Shown here one piece after another: positions 24,834-34,913 of a stretch of DNA of 49,423 nucleotides (the stretch's first letter is position 1; every line of letters starts with the position of its first letter). The stretch is from NCBI GenBank assembly GCA_017500825.1, contig JAFVYB010000107.1, forward strand, positions 1-49,423. The letters run 5' to 3'. A program made the position numbers and the translations under genes. The notes beneath the pieces were generated by a model. It worked only from the letters and a program-made list of their open reading frames with translations, did no database searches and was not told where the DNA came from. The DNA comes from Myxococcaceae bacterium. Lineage in GTDB: Bacteria > Myxococcota > Myxococcia > Myxococcales > UBA5297.

Positions 24834-25433
24834 TCACTGGGCGCGGCGCACGCACCAGCGCTCGGCCGTGAAGGCGCCGGCGGCGACCTCCTCCTGAATG
24901 CAGCGGCAGAAGTGGTCGGCGGGGCAGTCCTCGTCCGAATCGCAGCTCTGGACAGCGCAGAAGAAGGGCGGGGTGGCGATGCCCGAGGTGTTGCGGCTCA
25001 AGCAGGGGTAGCCGCCGCAGACCTCCGTGTTGGAGAGCGTCTCCGGGTCGTTCATCGAGGAGGCGCACTGGGTGTCGCTCGTGACATCGCCCGGGGCCGG
25101 CAGGTCGCGCGCGATCACGTTGCAGGCGCTGCCCACGTCGCAGCCGGGAAGTTTGGAAATGGTGCGCGAGGTGTCGCAGCCATCGGCGCAGGTGCCGACA
25201 TCGGTGAAAACGCAGCCGGCGTTGGCCGCGTATTCGTCGCTCGTGCTGGGCGTTCCCGTCTTCACGCTGCCAGTCGCGTCGCAGACAATCTCGGGGCAGT
25301 TCGTCCCCGCGGTCGAGGCAGGGCCTTCGTTGTTGCCCTCTTCTTCTTCTTCGGCGCAGCCAAGGGCGGCCATGGCCAGGGTCGCCGCGAGGCAGCAGGA
25401 GAGGATGGTCTTCCAAGAGGTGGTTGTCTTCAT
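24834..25433 (-). CDS. Cysteine-rich lipoprotein
   Basis: A 199-residue lipoprotein. The signal peptide ends in a lipobox (MAALGC, Cys26), followed by an acidic EEEEE spacer. The mature part carries 16 further cysteines, an even number compatible with eight disulfides. They occur in short motifs such as CDSDEDCPADHFCRC near the end, a pattern common in surface proteins of Myxococcota and Bradymonadota. It is probably displayed on the outer membrane. GGAGTGA precedes the ATG, and a hairpin follows. No enzymatic motif; ligand unknown. Confidence 0.78.
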   Translation of the reverse strand: MKTTTSWKTILSCCLAATLAMAALGCAEEEEEGNNEGPASTAGTNCPEIVCDATGSVKTGTPSTSDEYAANAGCVFTDVGTCADGCDTSRTISKLPGCDVGSACNVIARDLPAPGDVTSDTQCASSMNDPETLSNTEVCGGYPCLSRNTSGIATPPFFCAVQSCDSDEDCPADHFCRCIQEEVAAGAFTAERWCVRRAQ

Positions 25434-25565
25434 GGCGTGTCACTCCGTTCAGAGGGTGCTTCAGAGAGGTGTCCCTGTGAAAAAGGCGGCGGAACTTAGT
25501 CAAAAGTCGGCGCTTGGCGAGGGGGGAAACAGCGCGTGACGGCGTCGCGGTGGGCTCGAAGCGCG

Positions 25566-25594
25566 TTGAAATTTTGGGGGGTGGCGGCTACGGT
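25566..25594 (+). promoter_or_regulatory. Probable sigma-70-type promoter of greA
   Basis: TTGAAA (25566-25571) and TACGGT (25589-25594) are separated by 17 bp, about 88 bp before the greA start. The -35 is near consensus; the -10 keeps the first two bases and the final T. Confidence 0.45.
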
Positions 25595-25681
25595 CCGCGC
25601 CCTTTTTTCGCGGCCCTTCCTCTCCCGGGAGTGGCCGCGCGTTTTTTTCTGAAGCCAGGCTGTCTGGCGGGGAGATGAATC

Positions 25682-26173
25682 ATGAGTGTCGACCGCGTTC
25701 CCATGACCCACGGCGGCGTGCTCCGCCTGCGCGAGCAACTCCGGCGCCTCAAGTCTGTCGAGAAGCCCAAGAACATCCGCGACATCGAGGAGGCGCGCGC
25801 CCACGGCGACCTCAGCGAAAACGCCGAGTATCACGCCGCCAAAGAGCGCCAGGGCCAGCTCGACGCCGAGATCCGCCACCTGGAGGACATCCTCGGCCGC
25901 TCCGAGGTCATCGACGTGAGCAAGCTCTCCGGCGACCGCATCGTCTTTGGCGCCACCGTCGAGCTCGAAGACGACGCGGGCCACAGCATCACCTACCGGA
26001 TCGTCGGCGAATACGAGGCCGACATCAAAAAGGGCCTGCTCTCGGTCACGTCGCCCATCGCCCGCGCGCTGGTCGGCCGCGAGGTGGGCGATTCGGTCCG
26101 CGTCCAGGCGCCCGGTGGCCTCAAGGAATACGAGATCATCGACGTCCGCTTCGAGGAGTTCGACGACAAGTGA
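25682..26173 (+). CDS. greA: Transcription elongation factor GreA
   Basis: A 163-residue factor that enters the RNA polymerase secondary channel and stimulates transcript cleavage to rescue backtracked complexes. The N-terminal coiled coil (residues about 10-80) carries the acidic tip motif EEARAHGDLSENAEYHAAKE. The C-terminal FKBP-like domain shows GATVELEDD and YRIVGEYEADIKKGLLSVTSPIARALVGR. Length is standard. GGGGAG precedes ATG 25682; Met8 is an alternative start. It is the first gene of a run with psuG and mutY. Confidence 0.97.
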   Translation: MSVDRVPMTHGGVLRLREQLRRLKSVEKPKNIRDIEEARAHGDLSENAEYHAAKERQGQLDAEIRHLEDILGRSEVIDVSKLSGDRIVFGATVELEDDAGHSITYRIVGEYEADIKKGLLSVTSPIARALVGREVGDSVRVQAPGGLKEYEIIDVRFEEFDDK

Positions 26174-26226
26174 GGCGCGCCGCCGCCCGACAAAGCGAGG
26201 CGCCGTTCGACGCCTCGGGAGAGAGC

Positions 26227-27149
<923 letters not shown>

Positions 27150-27153
<4 letters not shown>

Positions 27154-28217
27154 GCGACTCCGACGCGTCGAGCGACCAGCGCCTTCCGCGTTTGCGCGAC
27201 GATTTGATCGGCTGGTTTGAACGCCATCAGCGCGATTTGCCCTGGCGTCGTCGTCGCGACCCCTACGCGGTCTGGCTCTCGGAAGTGATGCTGCAGCAGA
27301 CGCAGGTGGTGACGGTCGTCCCCTACTTCGAGCGCTTTCTGTCTCGCTTCCCGACCATCGCCGACCTGGCCGCCGCGCCGCTCGACGAGGTCCTCGGCCT
27401 GTGGAGTGGGCTTGGCTACTACGCGCGCGCCCGCAACCTGCACCGCGCCGCCGCCATCATGGCGCGCGAGGGCATCCCTCAGACGGCGGAGGCATTGAGG
27501 CGACTGCCCGGACTGGGGCCCTACACAGCGGCCGCCATCGCCACCTTCGCCTTTGGCGAGGCCGTGCCCGTGCTCGATGGCAACGTGGCGCGCGTCCTCT
27601 GCCGACTCGAAGCGCTCGAACTGCCCGACGACCAGACGCACCCGATCCTCAAAGAGCGCTCAGAGCGATTTCTCGATCGATCGCGGCCCGGCGCGTTCAA
27701 CGAGGCGATGATGGAACTGGGCGCCCTGATCTGCGTTCCCGGCAAGCCGCGCTGCCTGGTCTGCCCCGTGGCCATCCACTGTCGGGCCCATGCTCAAGGC
27801 CATGAGCGCCGCCTGCCCCTGCCCCGCGTGCGCCTCGAAAAAAAGCCCCTGCGGCTGGCCTGCGCCGTGGTGCGTCGGGACGAGCGCGTGCTGCTGATTC
27901 GCCGCGAGGAAAAGGGCCTCTTTGGCGGCCTGTGGGAATTGCCGAGCGCCGAGATTCCGCCCGGTGACGACGCGCGCGCGGTGCTCGCCCGGCTGGGGTT
28001 GGTGGCGACGGCGGATGAACCGATTGGCGTGGTGAAGCGGACGCTGACGCACCGGCTGCTGACGCTGGAGCTGTGGCCCTGCGCGATGTGGCCTCGGAAA
28101 AAGGACGCGGCGGCGGGTTCAGAGCGCTTTGTCGCGGCGGACGAGTGGTCGGGGCTGGGCCTGTCGACGGCCATGCGGCGGGCGCTGGAAAAGGTCGAAA
28201 AATCCAGGGCCAGGTGA
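27150..28217 (+). CDS. mutY: A/G-specific adenine DNA glycosylase
   Basis: A 355-residue repair enzyme that removes adenine mispaired with 8-oxoguanine. The helix-hairpin-helix region is LPGLGPYTAAAI. Catalytic Glu45 lies in SEVMLQQTQV and Asp143 in VLDGNVARV. The four cysteines of the 4Fe-4S loop are 195, 202, 205 and 211 (C-x6-C-x2-C-x5-C). The C-terminal NUDIX-like 8-oxoG recognition domain (about 230-345) contains GLFGGLWELPSAE. It overlaps psuG by ATGA. All key residues are present. Confidence 0.97.
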
Positions 28218-28326
28218 TCGCCAAAGCGCGCGTTTTCAGAGGGAAAAAGCGGCGTTGGGGGCGGCGTTTTGCAAGCGGGCGAAACAGCGCTCAACAGACC
28301 TGTAGCTAAATTTTTGACCAAGTGCG

Positions 28327-28344
28327 CACATGTGATTCCATGTG
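28327..28344. promoter_or_regulatory. 18-bp dyad upstream of the amidase gene
   Basis: CACATG (28327-28332) and CATGTG (28339-28344) form a perfect 6-bp inverted repeat with a 6-bp spacer, 17 bp before the amidase start. It could be an operator or an mRNA hairpin near the ribosome-binding site; function unproven. Confidence 0.35.
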
Positions 28345-28360
28345 GGACAGGAGTCACGCC

Positions 28361-29800
28361 ATGACACGCACGATCGCCCTCGCCGCCACCTGCCTCAGCC
28401 TCATCGCCGTCCTCTCGCCCAACGCTGCGGGCGCTGCCCCGGCTGACCGCGCCGAAGCTGCCTTCACCCGCGCCAAGTCCGAATATCTGGCGCTCAAGGA
28501 AGACCCCCGTCGGCGCAAGTATCGCGATCAGTGGATCGCCATCGCCACCAAGCTCGAAGGCGTGGCCAAGAGCTATCCCAAGAGCCGCCGCGCGCCGGAC
28601 GCCCTCTACAACGCGGCCAAGCTCTACTCCGACCTCTACCGGGTCTCGCTGGCGCGCCGCGATCTGAACGCCTCGCTCGACGCCTGGGAACGCCTCTACA
28701 CGCGCTATCCCAAGTCGAACCTCGCCGACGACGCGCACCTGGAACGGGGACGCCTCTTCCGCGACCGCCAGGGCGATCTCGAAATGGCCCGCGCCGAGTT
28801 CAAGTCGGCCATCGCCATCAAGGGCGACATGGCGTCCGAGGCCCGCCGCGACCTCAACGCGCTCGGTCCCGAGCCCAGGCGCAAAGCCGTCGCCACCGCC
28901 AAAAGCGCCAAGGCCAAAAGCGCCCGCGAGGACAAGCCCAAGACGGCCCAGCAGATCGCCGCCGAGCGCCGCGCCAGTCTGTCCAAGGGCTTTGCCCGGG
29001 CTTCGGCCGCCGAGGACGAGGGCGAGAACGTGCTCGACGCCCGCCGCGTCGACGCCATCGCCAAGGCTTCCAAGCAAGAAATCCCGCTCTCGGTGCAGGC
29101 CGGGCTCAAGGTGAAGCGCATCATCATCGACGCCGGTCACGGCGGACACGACACCGGCGCCATCGGCAAGGCTGGCACGCGCGAAAAAGACATCGTCCTG
29201 TCGATCGCCCGCCGCCTCCAGGCCCGCCTGCGCGAAGCTGGCTACGACGCGCTCCTGACCCGCAAGGACGACACCTTCGTGCCGCTGGAGGAACGCGCCC
29301 GCTTCGCCAACCGCAACAAGGGCGACCTCTTCGTGAGCATCCACTGCAACGCCAGCCCCAACCGCAAACTGCGCGGCGTCGAGACCTACACGCTGAACGT
29401 CGCCAGCGACCGCTACGCCATGCGCCTGGCCGCCTTCGAAAACCAGGCCAGCGAACGCGCCGTCTCCGATCTGCAGCTCGTGCTCGCCGACCTCGCCAAG
29501 AAGGCAAACACCGGCGAATCGACCAAGCTCGCCCGCACCATCCACCCGACCGTCGTGGCCGCGCTCAAGGACGGCAAGACGCCGGCGCGCGACCTCGGAC
29601 TCAAGCAGGCGCTCTTCTATGTGCTGCTCGGCGTGCAGATGCCGTCGGTCCTCGTCGAGGCAGGGTTCATCTCCAACCCCCAGGAAGAAAAGCTCCTGGC
29701 CAAGACCTCCACACAGCAGGCGCTCGCCAACTCGATGGCCAAGGGCATCATCCGCTTCATCACCGAGCGCGACGCCATGGCCCACGCCTGGCTGCACTGA
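28361..29800 (+). CDS. N-acetylmuramoyl-L-alanine amidase (AmiC-type)
   Basis: A 479-residue periplasmic zinc amidase that removes peptide stems from peptidoglycan, usually during daughter-cell separation. After a signal peptide (about 1-27) comes a TPR/YbgF-like helical domain (about 30-180) and an Ala/Lys linker, in place of the AMIN domain found in E. coli AmiC. The amidase_3 domain (about 245-475) shows zinc ligands in DAGHGGHDTGA, the REKD Glu and SIHCNAS, and the catalytic Glu in VEAGFISNP. The ATG at 28361 is preferred over 28322 because CAGGAG precedes it and the signal peptide begins there. A terminator follows. Confidence 0.94.
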   Translation: MTRTIALAATCLSLIAVLSPNAAGAAPADRAEAAFTRAKSEYLALKEDPRRRKYRDQWIAIATKLEGVAKSYPKSRRAPDALYNAAKLYSDLYRVSLARRDLNASLDAWERLYTRYPKSNLADDAHLERGRLFRDRQGDLEMARAEFKSAIAIKGDMASEARRDLNALGPEPRRKAVATAKSAKAKSAREDKPKTAQQIAAERRASLSKGFARASAAEDEGENVLDARRVDAIAKASKQEIPLSVQAGLKVKRIIIDAGHGGHDTGAIGKAGTREKDIVLSIARRLQARLREAGYDALLTRKDDTFVPLEERARFANRNKGDLFVSIHCNASPNRKLRGVETYTLNVASDRYAMRLAAFENQASERAVSDLQLVLADLAKKANTGESTKLARTIHPTVVAALKDGKTPARDLGLKQALFYVLLGVQMPSVLVEAGFISNPQEEKLLAKTSTQQALANSMAKGIIRFITERDAMAHAWLH

Positions 29801-29836
29801 GGCGCCGCGACCAGAGAGCAATGACGCAGAATTGAT

Positions 29837-29860
29837 GGCGGTCCGCCGGGGCCGCCTTTT
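29837..29860 (+). terminator. Intrinsic terminator of the amidase gene
   Basis: GGCGG (29837-29841) pairs with CCGCC (29852-29856), extendable inward, followed by TTTTCT. It begins 37 nt after the amidase stop. Confidence 0.75.
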
Positions 29861-29970
29861 CTGTTGTTGGCCTGCCCGCGCGACAGAGCCGGGATCGAAT
29901 CGCGGCCCATGACTCGCTGTTCGGGCGCCCTAGCCTCTCGCGACACGCGCCTTTTTCGGGACCTCGCCCC

Positions 29971-30888
29971 ATGTTCGCCTCCGCCCTCCTGTCCGCCTGG
30001 ATTGCCCTCGCCGCCACTGCCCAGCCGCCTGGCATTGACCTCGCGTTTGTCGAGCGCCGTGGCGCGCGCGTGGCCGACCTTGAGCTGCGCGAAGCCGATC
30101 CCCGCCTGATGGCGCAGTGTTTCGATCCCGAAGGGCACTCGCCAGAGGAACTCGACGAGGCGCGCAAAGCGCTGATCGGGCAGGTGATCTGGCTGCACCA
30201 GGGACCGCGCCGCATCGCCCGTGGCCGCGTCGAGTCGCTCACCATCCGCGCGGATCCTCTGATTCCCTGCGCTGTCGTGGCGCGCGCCAGGTTTGAACGC
30301 CCGCTGCCGCTCATCGGCCGTGGCGACGTGCTCTGGGCCACGACCAAATCGCTCGACACCTCGCCGCGCGAACCAGTGGGTCAGGATGTCGTCGAACGGG
30401 CCCGTCAGGCGCTCCCCACTGATCTCGCCGAGGCCTGTCTCGAACGTCAGGCGGTCACGCGACGCGGCGTGCGCGGCGGCACCTTTGTCGGCTTCGTCTG
30501 CGACCGTGAAGGCGCCACACTCTCGGCCATCGCCTTTGTGCCCAGGAGCGGCGAGGCGCGCGTGTCGCTGGTGGAACGCGGCGATTACGGCGCGCTGTCG
30601 CTGATCGAGGTCCTCAACCCGGGCCAGGCGGATCGACACCGGCTCGTCCTGTCGCGCGAGTGGCCGCCCATCGGCAGTCAACGCCGACTCGAACTTTGGG
30701 AAGAAGACGGCAACGCCGCCACGTCCGCAGCCGCCGAATCGCTCGCCAGCGACATGCTCTTCCTCCTGGCGGAAGAGGCACGCGGCAGCGCCTTCGAATC
30801 CTTTGACGACGGCCTAGACGACGGATTCGAGCTGTTCGACGAGGCAGGCGCCAGTCCGGCCAGTGAGACGCCCGACGCCCGCGAATGA
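29971..30888 (+). CDS. Exported protein of unknown function
   Basis: A 305-residue protein with a short signal-peptide-like N-terminus (cleavage near ATAQ, about 15-18). The body looks beta-rich with no recognised motif. It ends in an acidic Asp/Glu/Phe-rich tail (FDDGLDDGFELFDEAGAS). Isolated cysteines occur at four places, perhaps disulfides. It lies alone between the amidase terminator and the convergent glgC. The start lacks a strong ribosome-binding site, so the exact N-terminus is uncertain. Confidence 0.65.
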   Translation: MFASALLSAWIALAATAQPPGIDLAFVERRGARVADLELREADPRLMAQCFDPEGHSPEELDEARKALIGQVIWLHQGPRRIARGRVESLTIRADPLIPCAVVARARFERPLPLIGRGDVLWATTKSLDTSPREPVGQDVVERARQALPTDLAEACLERQAVTRRGVRGGTFVGFVCDREGATLSAIAFVPRSGEARVSLVERGDYGALSLIEVLNPGQADRHRLVLSREWPPIGSQRRLELWEEDGNAATSAAAESLASDMLFLLAEEARGSAFESFDDGLDDGFELFDEAGASPASETPDARE

Positions 30889-30966
30889 ACGCTGTGACCG
30901 CGACGGCAAACGCATCCCCCGCTGCCCGTGAGAAAGCCCCCTCGCCGCCGCGTCGGTTCGCCAAGG

Positions 30967-32268
30967 CTACAGCTGCATCCCCTTGGGCACCACAACGAGG
31001 TGCTCGCCGCCGCCGTGGATGGGGATGGTCTTGAGTCCGCGCGCCTCGTCGTTGCCGCGATCCACGCCGATGTAGGTCCCGGGCGAGAGGCGGACGTTGC
31101 GGTCGATGATGGCGTTGCGCACGAGGCAGCCGCGCCCGATCGAGGTCTCCAGCAGCGTCTCGCCGCTCATCTCCCCGCCCATGATCACCGAGTTCTCGAT
31201 GTAGGAATAGCTATGCACGTGTGTGCCCGGCCCGAGAATCGATCGCCGCACCTTGGCGCCGCTAATGATCACGCCGTCGGCCACGATGGAGTTGATGGCC
31301 ATGCCCGTGCGGTTGGGCGCCTCGTGGACGAACTTGGCGGGCGGGAAGTGCAGCGGGCAATTGTAGATGGGCCACAGCTCTCCGTAGAGGTTGATGCTCG
31401 GCGCGGCGGCCACCAGATCGAGGCTCGCGGCCCAATACGCCTCCAGCGTCCCGATATCGCGCCAGTAGGTCGAGTCCGTCGCCCGCTCGACCACGCGCTT
31501 GATGCGCTCGCCGTCCTTCTGAATCCACTCGTGCTCGGAAATTTTGTTCTGGGTGGAAAAATCGAAGGCGCAGACCTTTTCGCCCGCCGCCACCATGGCC
31601 GGGATGACGTGACGGCCGAAGTCGTCGTGCTCCTCGCCCAGGTAGGCGTGCAGTTTGTCGCGGTTGAAGACGTAGATGCCCATCGAGGCGAGGCATTCGT
31701 CCGTGCCCGGAATCGGCGTCGCGTCCGTGGGCTTTTCCTGAAACCCGACGACGCGCTGCGCTTCGTCCACCTGGAGGATGCCGAAGTGGTGCGCCTCTGC
31801 TCGGGGAACGCGGATGGCCGAGACCGTGAGGGCGGCGTCCATCTCGTCGTGGAAGTCGCGCATGCGCCGGTAATCCATCTTGTAGATGTGATCGCCGGAG
31901 AGAATGAGGACGCGACGCGCGGGCGACTGCTCGATCAGCGTCCAGTTCTGGCGGATGGCGTCGGCGGTGCCCTTGTACCAGCGGTCTCCGAGCTGCATCT
32001 GGGCCGGGATCTCGTCGATGAACTGGTCGAGGCGGCGCGGCAGAAAGTTCCACCCCGCGCGCAGGTGGCTGCTCAGCGAGTGCGACTTGTATTGGGTCAG
32101 CACGTAGATGTGGCGGATGCCGGAGTTGATGCAGTTGCTGAGCGTGAAATCGATGATGCGGTAGCCGCCGCCAAAGGGAACGGCAGGCTTGGAGCGCACG
32201 CCAGTGAGCGGCAGCAACCGCTCGCCCATGCCGCCCGCGAGGACCATCGCGAGAGTGTCGAAGCTCAT
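30967..32268 (-). CDS. glgC: Glucose-1-phosphate adenylyltransferase
   Basis: A 433-residue enzyme making ADP-glucose from glucose-1-phosphate and ATP, the committed step of glycogen synthesis. Motifs present: VLAGGMGERLLPLT with SKPAVPFGG (nucleotide binding), GTADAIRQN, LILSGDHIYKMDY, FQEKP, YWRDIGTLEAYW (sugar-phosphate site). A C-terminal left-handed beta-helix follows (ISGAKVRRSILGPGTHVHSYSYIENSVIMGG). GGGAGG precedes the ATG at 32268. No other glycogen gene is nearby. Confidence 0.97.
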   Translation of the reverse strand: MSFDTLAMVLAGGMGERLLPLTGVRSKPAVPFGGGYRIIDFTLSNCINSGIRHIYVLTQYKSHSLSSHLRAGWNFLPRRLDQFIDEIPAQMQLGDRWYKGTADAIRQNWTLIEQSPARRVLILSGDHIYKMDYRRMRDFHDEMDAALTVSAIRVPRAEAHHFGILQVDEAQRVVGFQEKPTDATPIPGTDECLASMGIYVFNRDKLHAYLGEEHDDFGRHVIPAMVAAGEKVCAFDFSTQNKISEHEWIQKDGERIKRVVERATDSTYWRDIGTLEAYWAASLDLVAAAPSINLYGELWPIYNCPLHFPPAKFVHEAPNRTGMAINSIVADGVIISGAKVRRSILGPGTHVHSYSYIENSVIMGGEMSGETLLETSIGRGCLVRNAIIDRNVRLSPGTYIGVDRGNDEARGLKTIPIHGGGEHLVVVPKGMQL

Positions 32269-32650
32269 GGAATTCCTCCCCGGTGTCTCCTCTGGCCGCC
32301 GCGTCGACCGGTCGCCATGACAGCGGCGCGGGAGCGGGCCAGACCACCGCCGGACGCCATAGGGGCGGGCGCGCCGAATCTCAAAAAAAAACGAGGCGTG
32401 CCCCATTTGTGGAACGCGCGGGCGCAAGGTCCGTCAACGCCTGCCGAACCGCCTGCCAGGACGCGCTTTTTCGCCGCCTGTGCAGCGCTTTGAGGCCGCG
32501 TCGAATGGGCTGTCGCCCCCTTTGAAGAGGGCATTGAACCGCGCTCGACCGCTGTGCTTTAGAGCGCCGCTTTTTTCGCGGGCGGCCCTGTGGCGACCTT
32601 CTCAGCCGACATCGTCTCTTCCGCGTCCAGTCCTGTCGGGAAGGATCTCG
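32269..32650. other. Divergent intergenic region glgC / parvulin lipoprotein
   Basis: About 380 bp separate the two divergent genes. It contains an A9 run (32388-32396) and a weak promoter-like pair on the plus strand (TTGAAC 32534-32539, TTTAGA about 32558-32563). I see no small gene or repeat. Confidence 0.45.
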
Positions 32651-33655
32651 ATGAGCGTCCATGAGAATTTTGGAGGGAGGCGAGGGATCGCGGCGTTGGG
32701 GATGGCCCTGTCGTTGGCCTCGGTCCTCGTCCATCCGGCCTGTCAGCCGCGCGCCCAGCAACAGGAAGAAGTCCAGGCGCCAGCGCCGCCCAGCGTCGCC
32801 ACCGTGAGCGGACAGCCATTTCCGGCCGATCTCCTCGAACGCGAGCTGGCGTTCGTCGCCGCCACCTCGGCCATCAAGCCGCAGAACGAAGAAGAAGAGC
32901 TGCGCGTCAAGCGGTCGATCCTGGAGGGACTCATCGACCAGTCGCTCGTGCTGGCGGCCGCCCGCGAGAAGGGCATCGAGCTGCCAGAGGGCGTGATGGA
33001 GCGGGAGATGGAGGCGCTGCGCGCGCAGTATCCGGATCAGAGCTTCGAGGAGCTGCTTCGAGAGATTCGGATCAGCGAACAGGAGTTCATCGAGCGACGG
33101 CGGCAACGGCTGCTCGTCGAGCACTACTTCGCCACGGAGATCTTCGCCCGCCAGGCGGTCACCGAGGCAGAGATCGAGGCCCACTACCAGGTGCATGTCG
33201 ACGAACTCAGCGCGCCCGAAGAAGTCCGCGCCGCCCACATCGTCGTCTCGACCAACGACGAGGCGATCACCGTCCTGCGCGAGCTCAAGGCCGGGCTCAA
33301 ATTCGACGAGGCCGCGCGCCGCTATTCGATCGCGCCGGAGGGCAGGCTGGGGGGCGACCTCGGATTTTTTCCGCGTGGCGTGATGCCCCCGGTTTTCGAC
33401 AAGGCCTGTTTTGAGCTGCCCGTGGGCCGTGTCTCGGAAATCGTCCCCAGCGACTACGGCTTCCACATCTTCAAGGTGCTCGAAAAACGCCCCGCCCGCC
33501 GCCGCGGCTACGCCCAAAGCCACCCGATCATCGAGCGACAGCTGATGCAGCGAAAATTCGAGGAGGCTGAGCGCGAGCACATGTCCGCCCTGCGCGCGGC
33601 CGCCAAAATCTCGATCGACCTGGCGGAGCTTCAGCGCGTCCGCATCCGACGTTGA
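32651..33655 (+). CDS. Parvulin-type peptidyl-prolyl isomerase, probable lipoprotein
   Basis: A 334-residue exported foldase. The hydrophobic N-terminus ends in VHPAC, a weak lipobox, so lipid anchoring is likely but not certain. A SurA-N-like helical chaperone domain (about 60-190) precedes one rotamase domain (about 195-300) with VRAAHIVVS, LGGDLGFFPRGVMPPVFDKACFELPVG and SDYGFHIFKV, the classic PPIC blocks. GGAAGGA lies upstream of the ATG at 32651. The second parvulin begins 127 bp downstream. The two probably assist outer-membrane protein folding. Confidence 0.9.
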   Translation: MSVHENFGGRRGIAALGMALSLASVLVHPACQPRAQQQEEVQAPAPPSVATVSGQPFPADLLERELAFVAATSAIKPQNEEEELRVKRSILEGLIDQSLVLAAAREKGIELPEGVMEREMEALRAQYPDQSFEELLREIRISEQEFIERRRQRLLVEHYFATEIFARQAVTEAEIEAHYQVHVDELSAPEEVRAAHIVVSTNDEAITVLRELKAGLKFDEAARRYSIAPEGRLGGDLGFFPRGVMPPVFDKACFELPVGRVSEIVPSDYGFHIFKVLEKRPARRRGYAQSHPIIERQLMQRKFEEAEREHMSALRAAAKISIDLAELQRVRIRR

Positions 33656-33782
33656 GCGCGCCACGCGACGTGAATTTTCGCGCCCGGGCCACCGTTCAGG
33701 CTCTGGCGTCCGCCCTGGCCCGCACTGAGGGCAGCGGTGACTTTTGCGAGAGGCGCGCCCCGAAGCGCCCGCGCGAGGAACG

Positions 33783-34760
33783 ATGAGACCGACATTCACA
33801 AAGCTGATCCCTCTGTTGGCGATCCTCGCCGCTCCCGCCGCCTTTGCCGCGCCACGAGTCGTCGACCGCGTGGCCGCCCTGGTCAACGAGGAGATGATCC
33901 CGCTCTCGGAGATTTACGAGCGCGCGGTGCCCCACATCATCCAGCTCGAACAGGAAGGCAGCGCCACGCCCGAACGCCGTAAGGCCATGCTCAAGGCCGC
34001 TCTCGAAGAGAGCATCGCCGAGCGCCTGCTCGCCGCCGAACAGAAGACGCTGGGCATCGAGGTGACCGACGCCGAGGTCGACGCCGCTGTCGAGGATGTG
34101 CGCCGCCAGAACCGCATGGACGCCGAGTCTTTCGAAAAGGCGCTGCAGTCGCAGGGCATGGACATGGCGAGCTACCGCGAAAAACTGCGCCAGGACCTCG
34201 CGGCGATGCGGCTCATCACCTTCAAGGTGCGCTCGAAGATCAAAGTCAGCGACGAGGACATCCAGGCAGAATACGCGCGCATGGAGCGCGAGGCGGCGAC
34301 CGACTTCGAAGTGCGGGCGCGCCACATCGTGATTCAGGTCGAGAAGAACGCTGGCGAAGAGGTGGAGAAGAAGGCACTGGCGCGGGCTCAGGAACTCGCG
34401 CGGCGGGCCAGGGCGGGCGAGGACTTCGAGGCGCTGGCGCGGGCCCACAGCGAGAGCGCGTCCAAGGAGCTGGGCGGCGATCTCGGCTTCTTCAAGCGCG
34501 GCGACATGGTGGCGGCCTTTGAGCGAGTGGCCTTCAGTCAGGAGCCCGGAGAGGTCAGCGACCCGGTGCGGACGCCCTTTGGCTGGCACGTCATCCAGAC
34601 GGTCGAACGCCGCGCGCGTGGGTTGCCGCCGCTCGAAAGCGTGCGCGCCAAGATCGAGGACAAGCTGGCCCGCGCCCAGATGCGGCGACAGACCGAGCAA
34701 TACGTCGCCGAGCTGCGCTCCAAGGCCGAGGTCGTGATCAAGGTCGACGACCTGCGCTAG
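33783..34760 (+). CDS. SurA-like peptidyl-prolyl cis-trans isomerase
   Basis: A 325-residue periplasmic chaperone. The signal peptide is cleaved near AAFAA (about 21). A SurA-N domain follows (RVVDRVAALVNEEMIPLSEIYERA..., about 23-165). One PPIC domain (about 170-285) shows VRARHIVIQVEK, SKELGGDLGFFKRGDMVAAFERVAF and TPFGWHVIQTVERR. The ATG at 33783 follows GAGGAA. It is the second of two parvulins in tandem and resembles SurA more than the first, though E. coli SurA has two rotamase domains. Confidence 0.92.
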   Translation: MRPTFTKLIPLLAILAAPAAFAAPRVVDRVAALVNEEMIPLSEIYERAVPHIIQLEQEGSATPERRKAMLKAALEESIAERLLAAEQKTLGIEVTDAEVDAAVEDVRRQNRMDAESFEKALQSQGMDMASYREKLRQDLAAMRLITFKVRSKIKVSDEDIQAEYARMEREAATDFEVRARHIVIQVEKNAGEEVEKKALARAQELARRARAGEDFEALARAHSESASKELGGDLGFFKRGDMVAAFERVAFSQEPGEVSDPVRTPFGWHVIQTVERRARGLPPLESVRAKIEDKLARAQMRRQTEQYVAELRSKAEVVIKVDDLR

Positions 34761-34913
34761 CGCCCGCCCGCGCGCCGACTGTCCGAAGTCATCGGCGCAA
34801 ACGCGCCGCGCGATGCCCTGGACCGTGCCCGTCCGCGCGTCTCGCCTCTTTCTTTGCGCCGTCCCTCCCCAACCTTGACCTTTGCGCGCGTTTCGCGCTT
34901 TCGGCCCCGCCCC

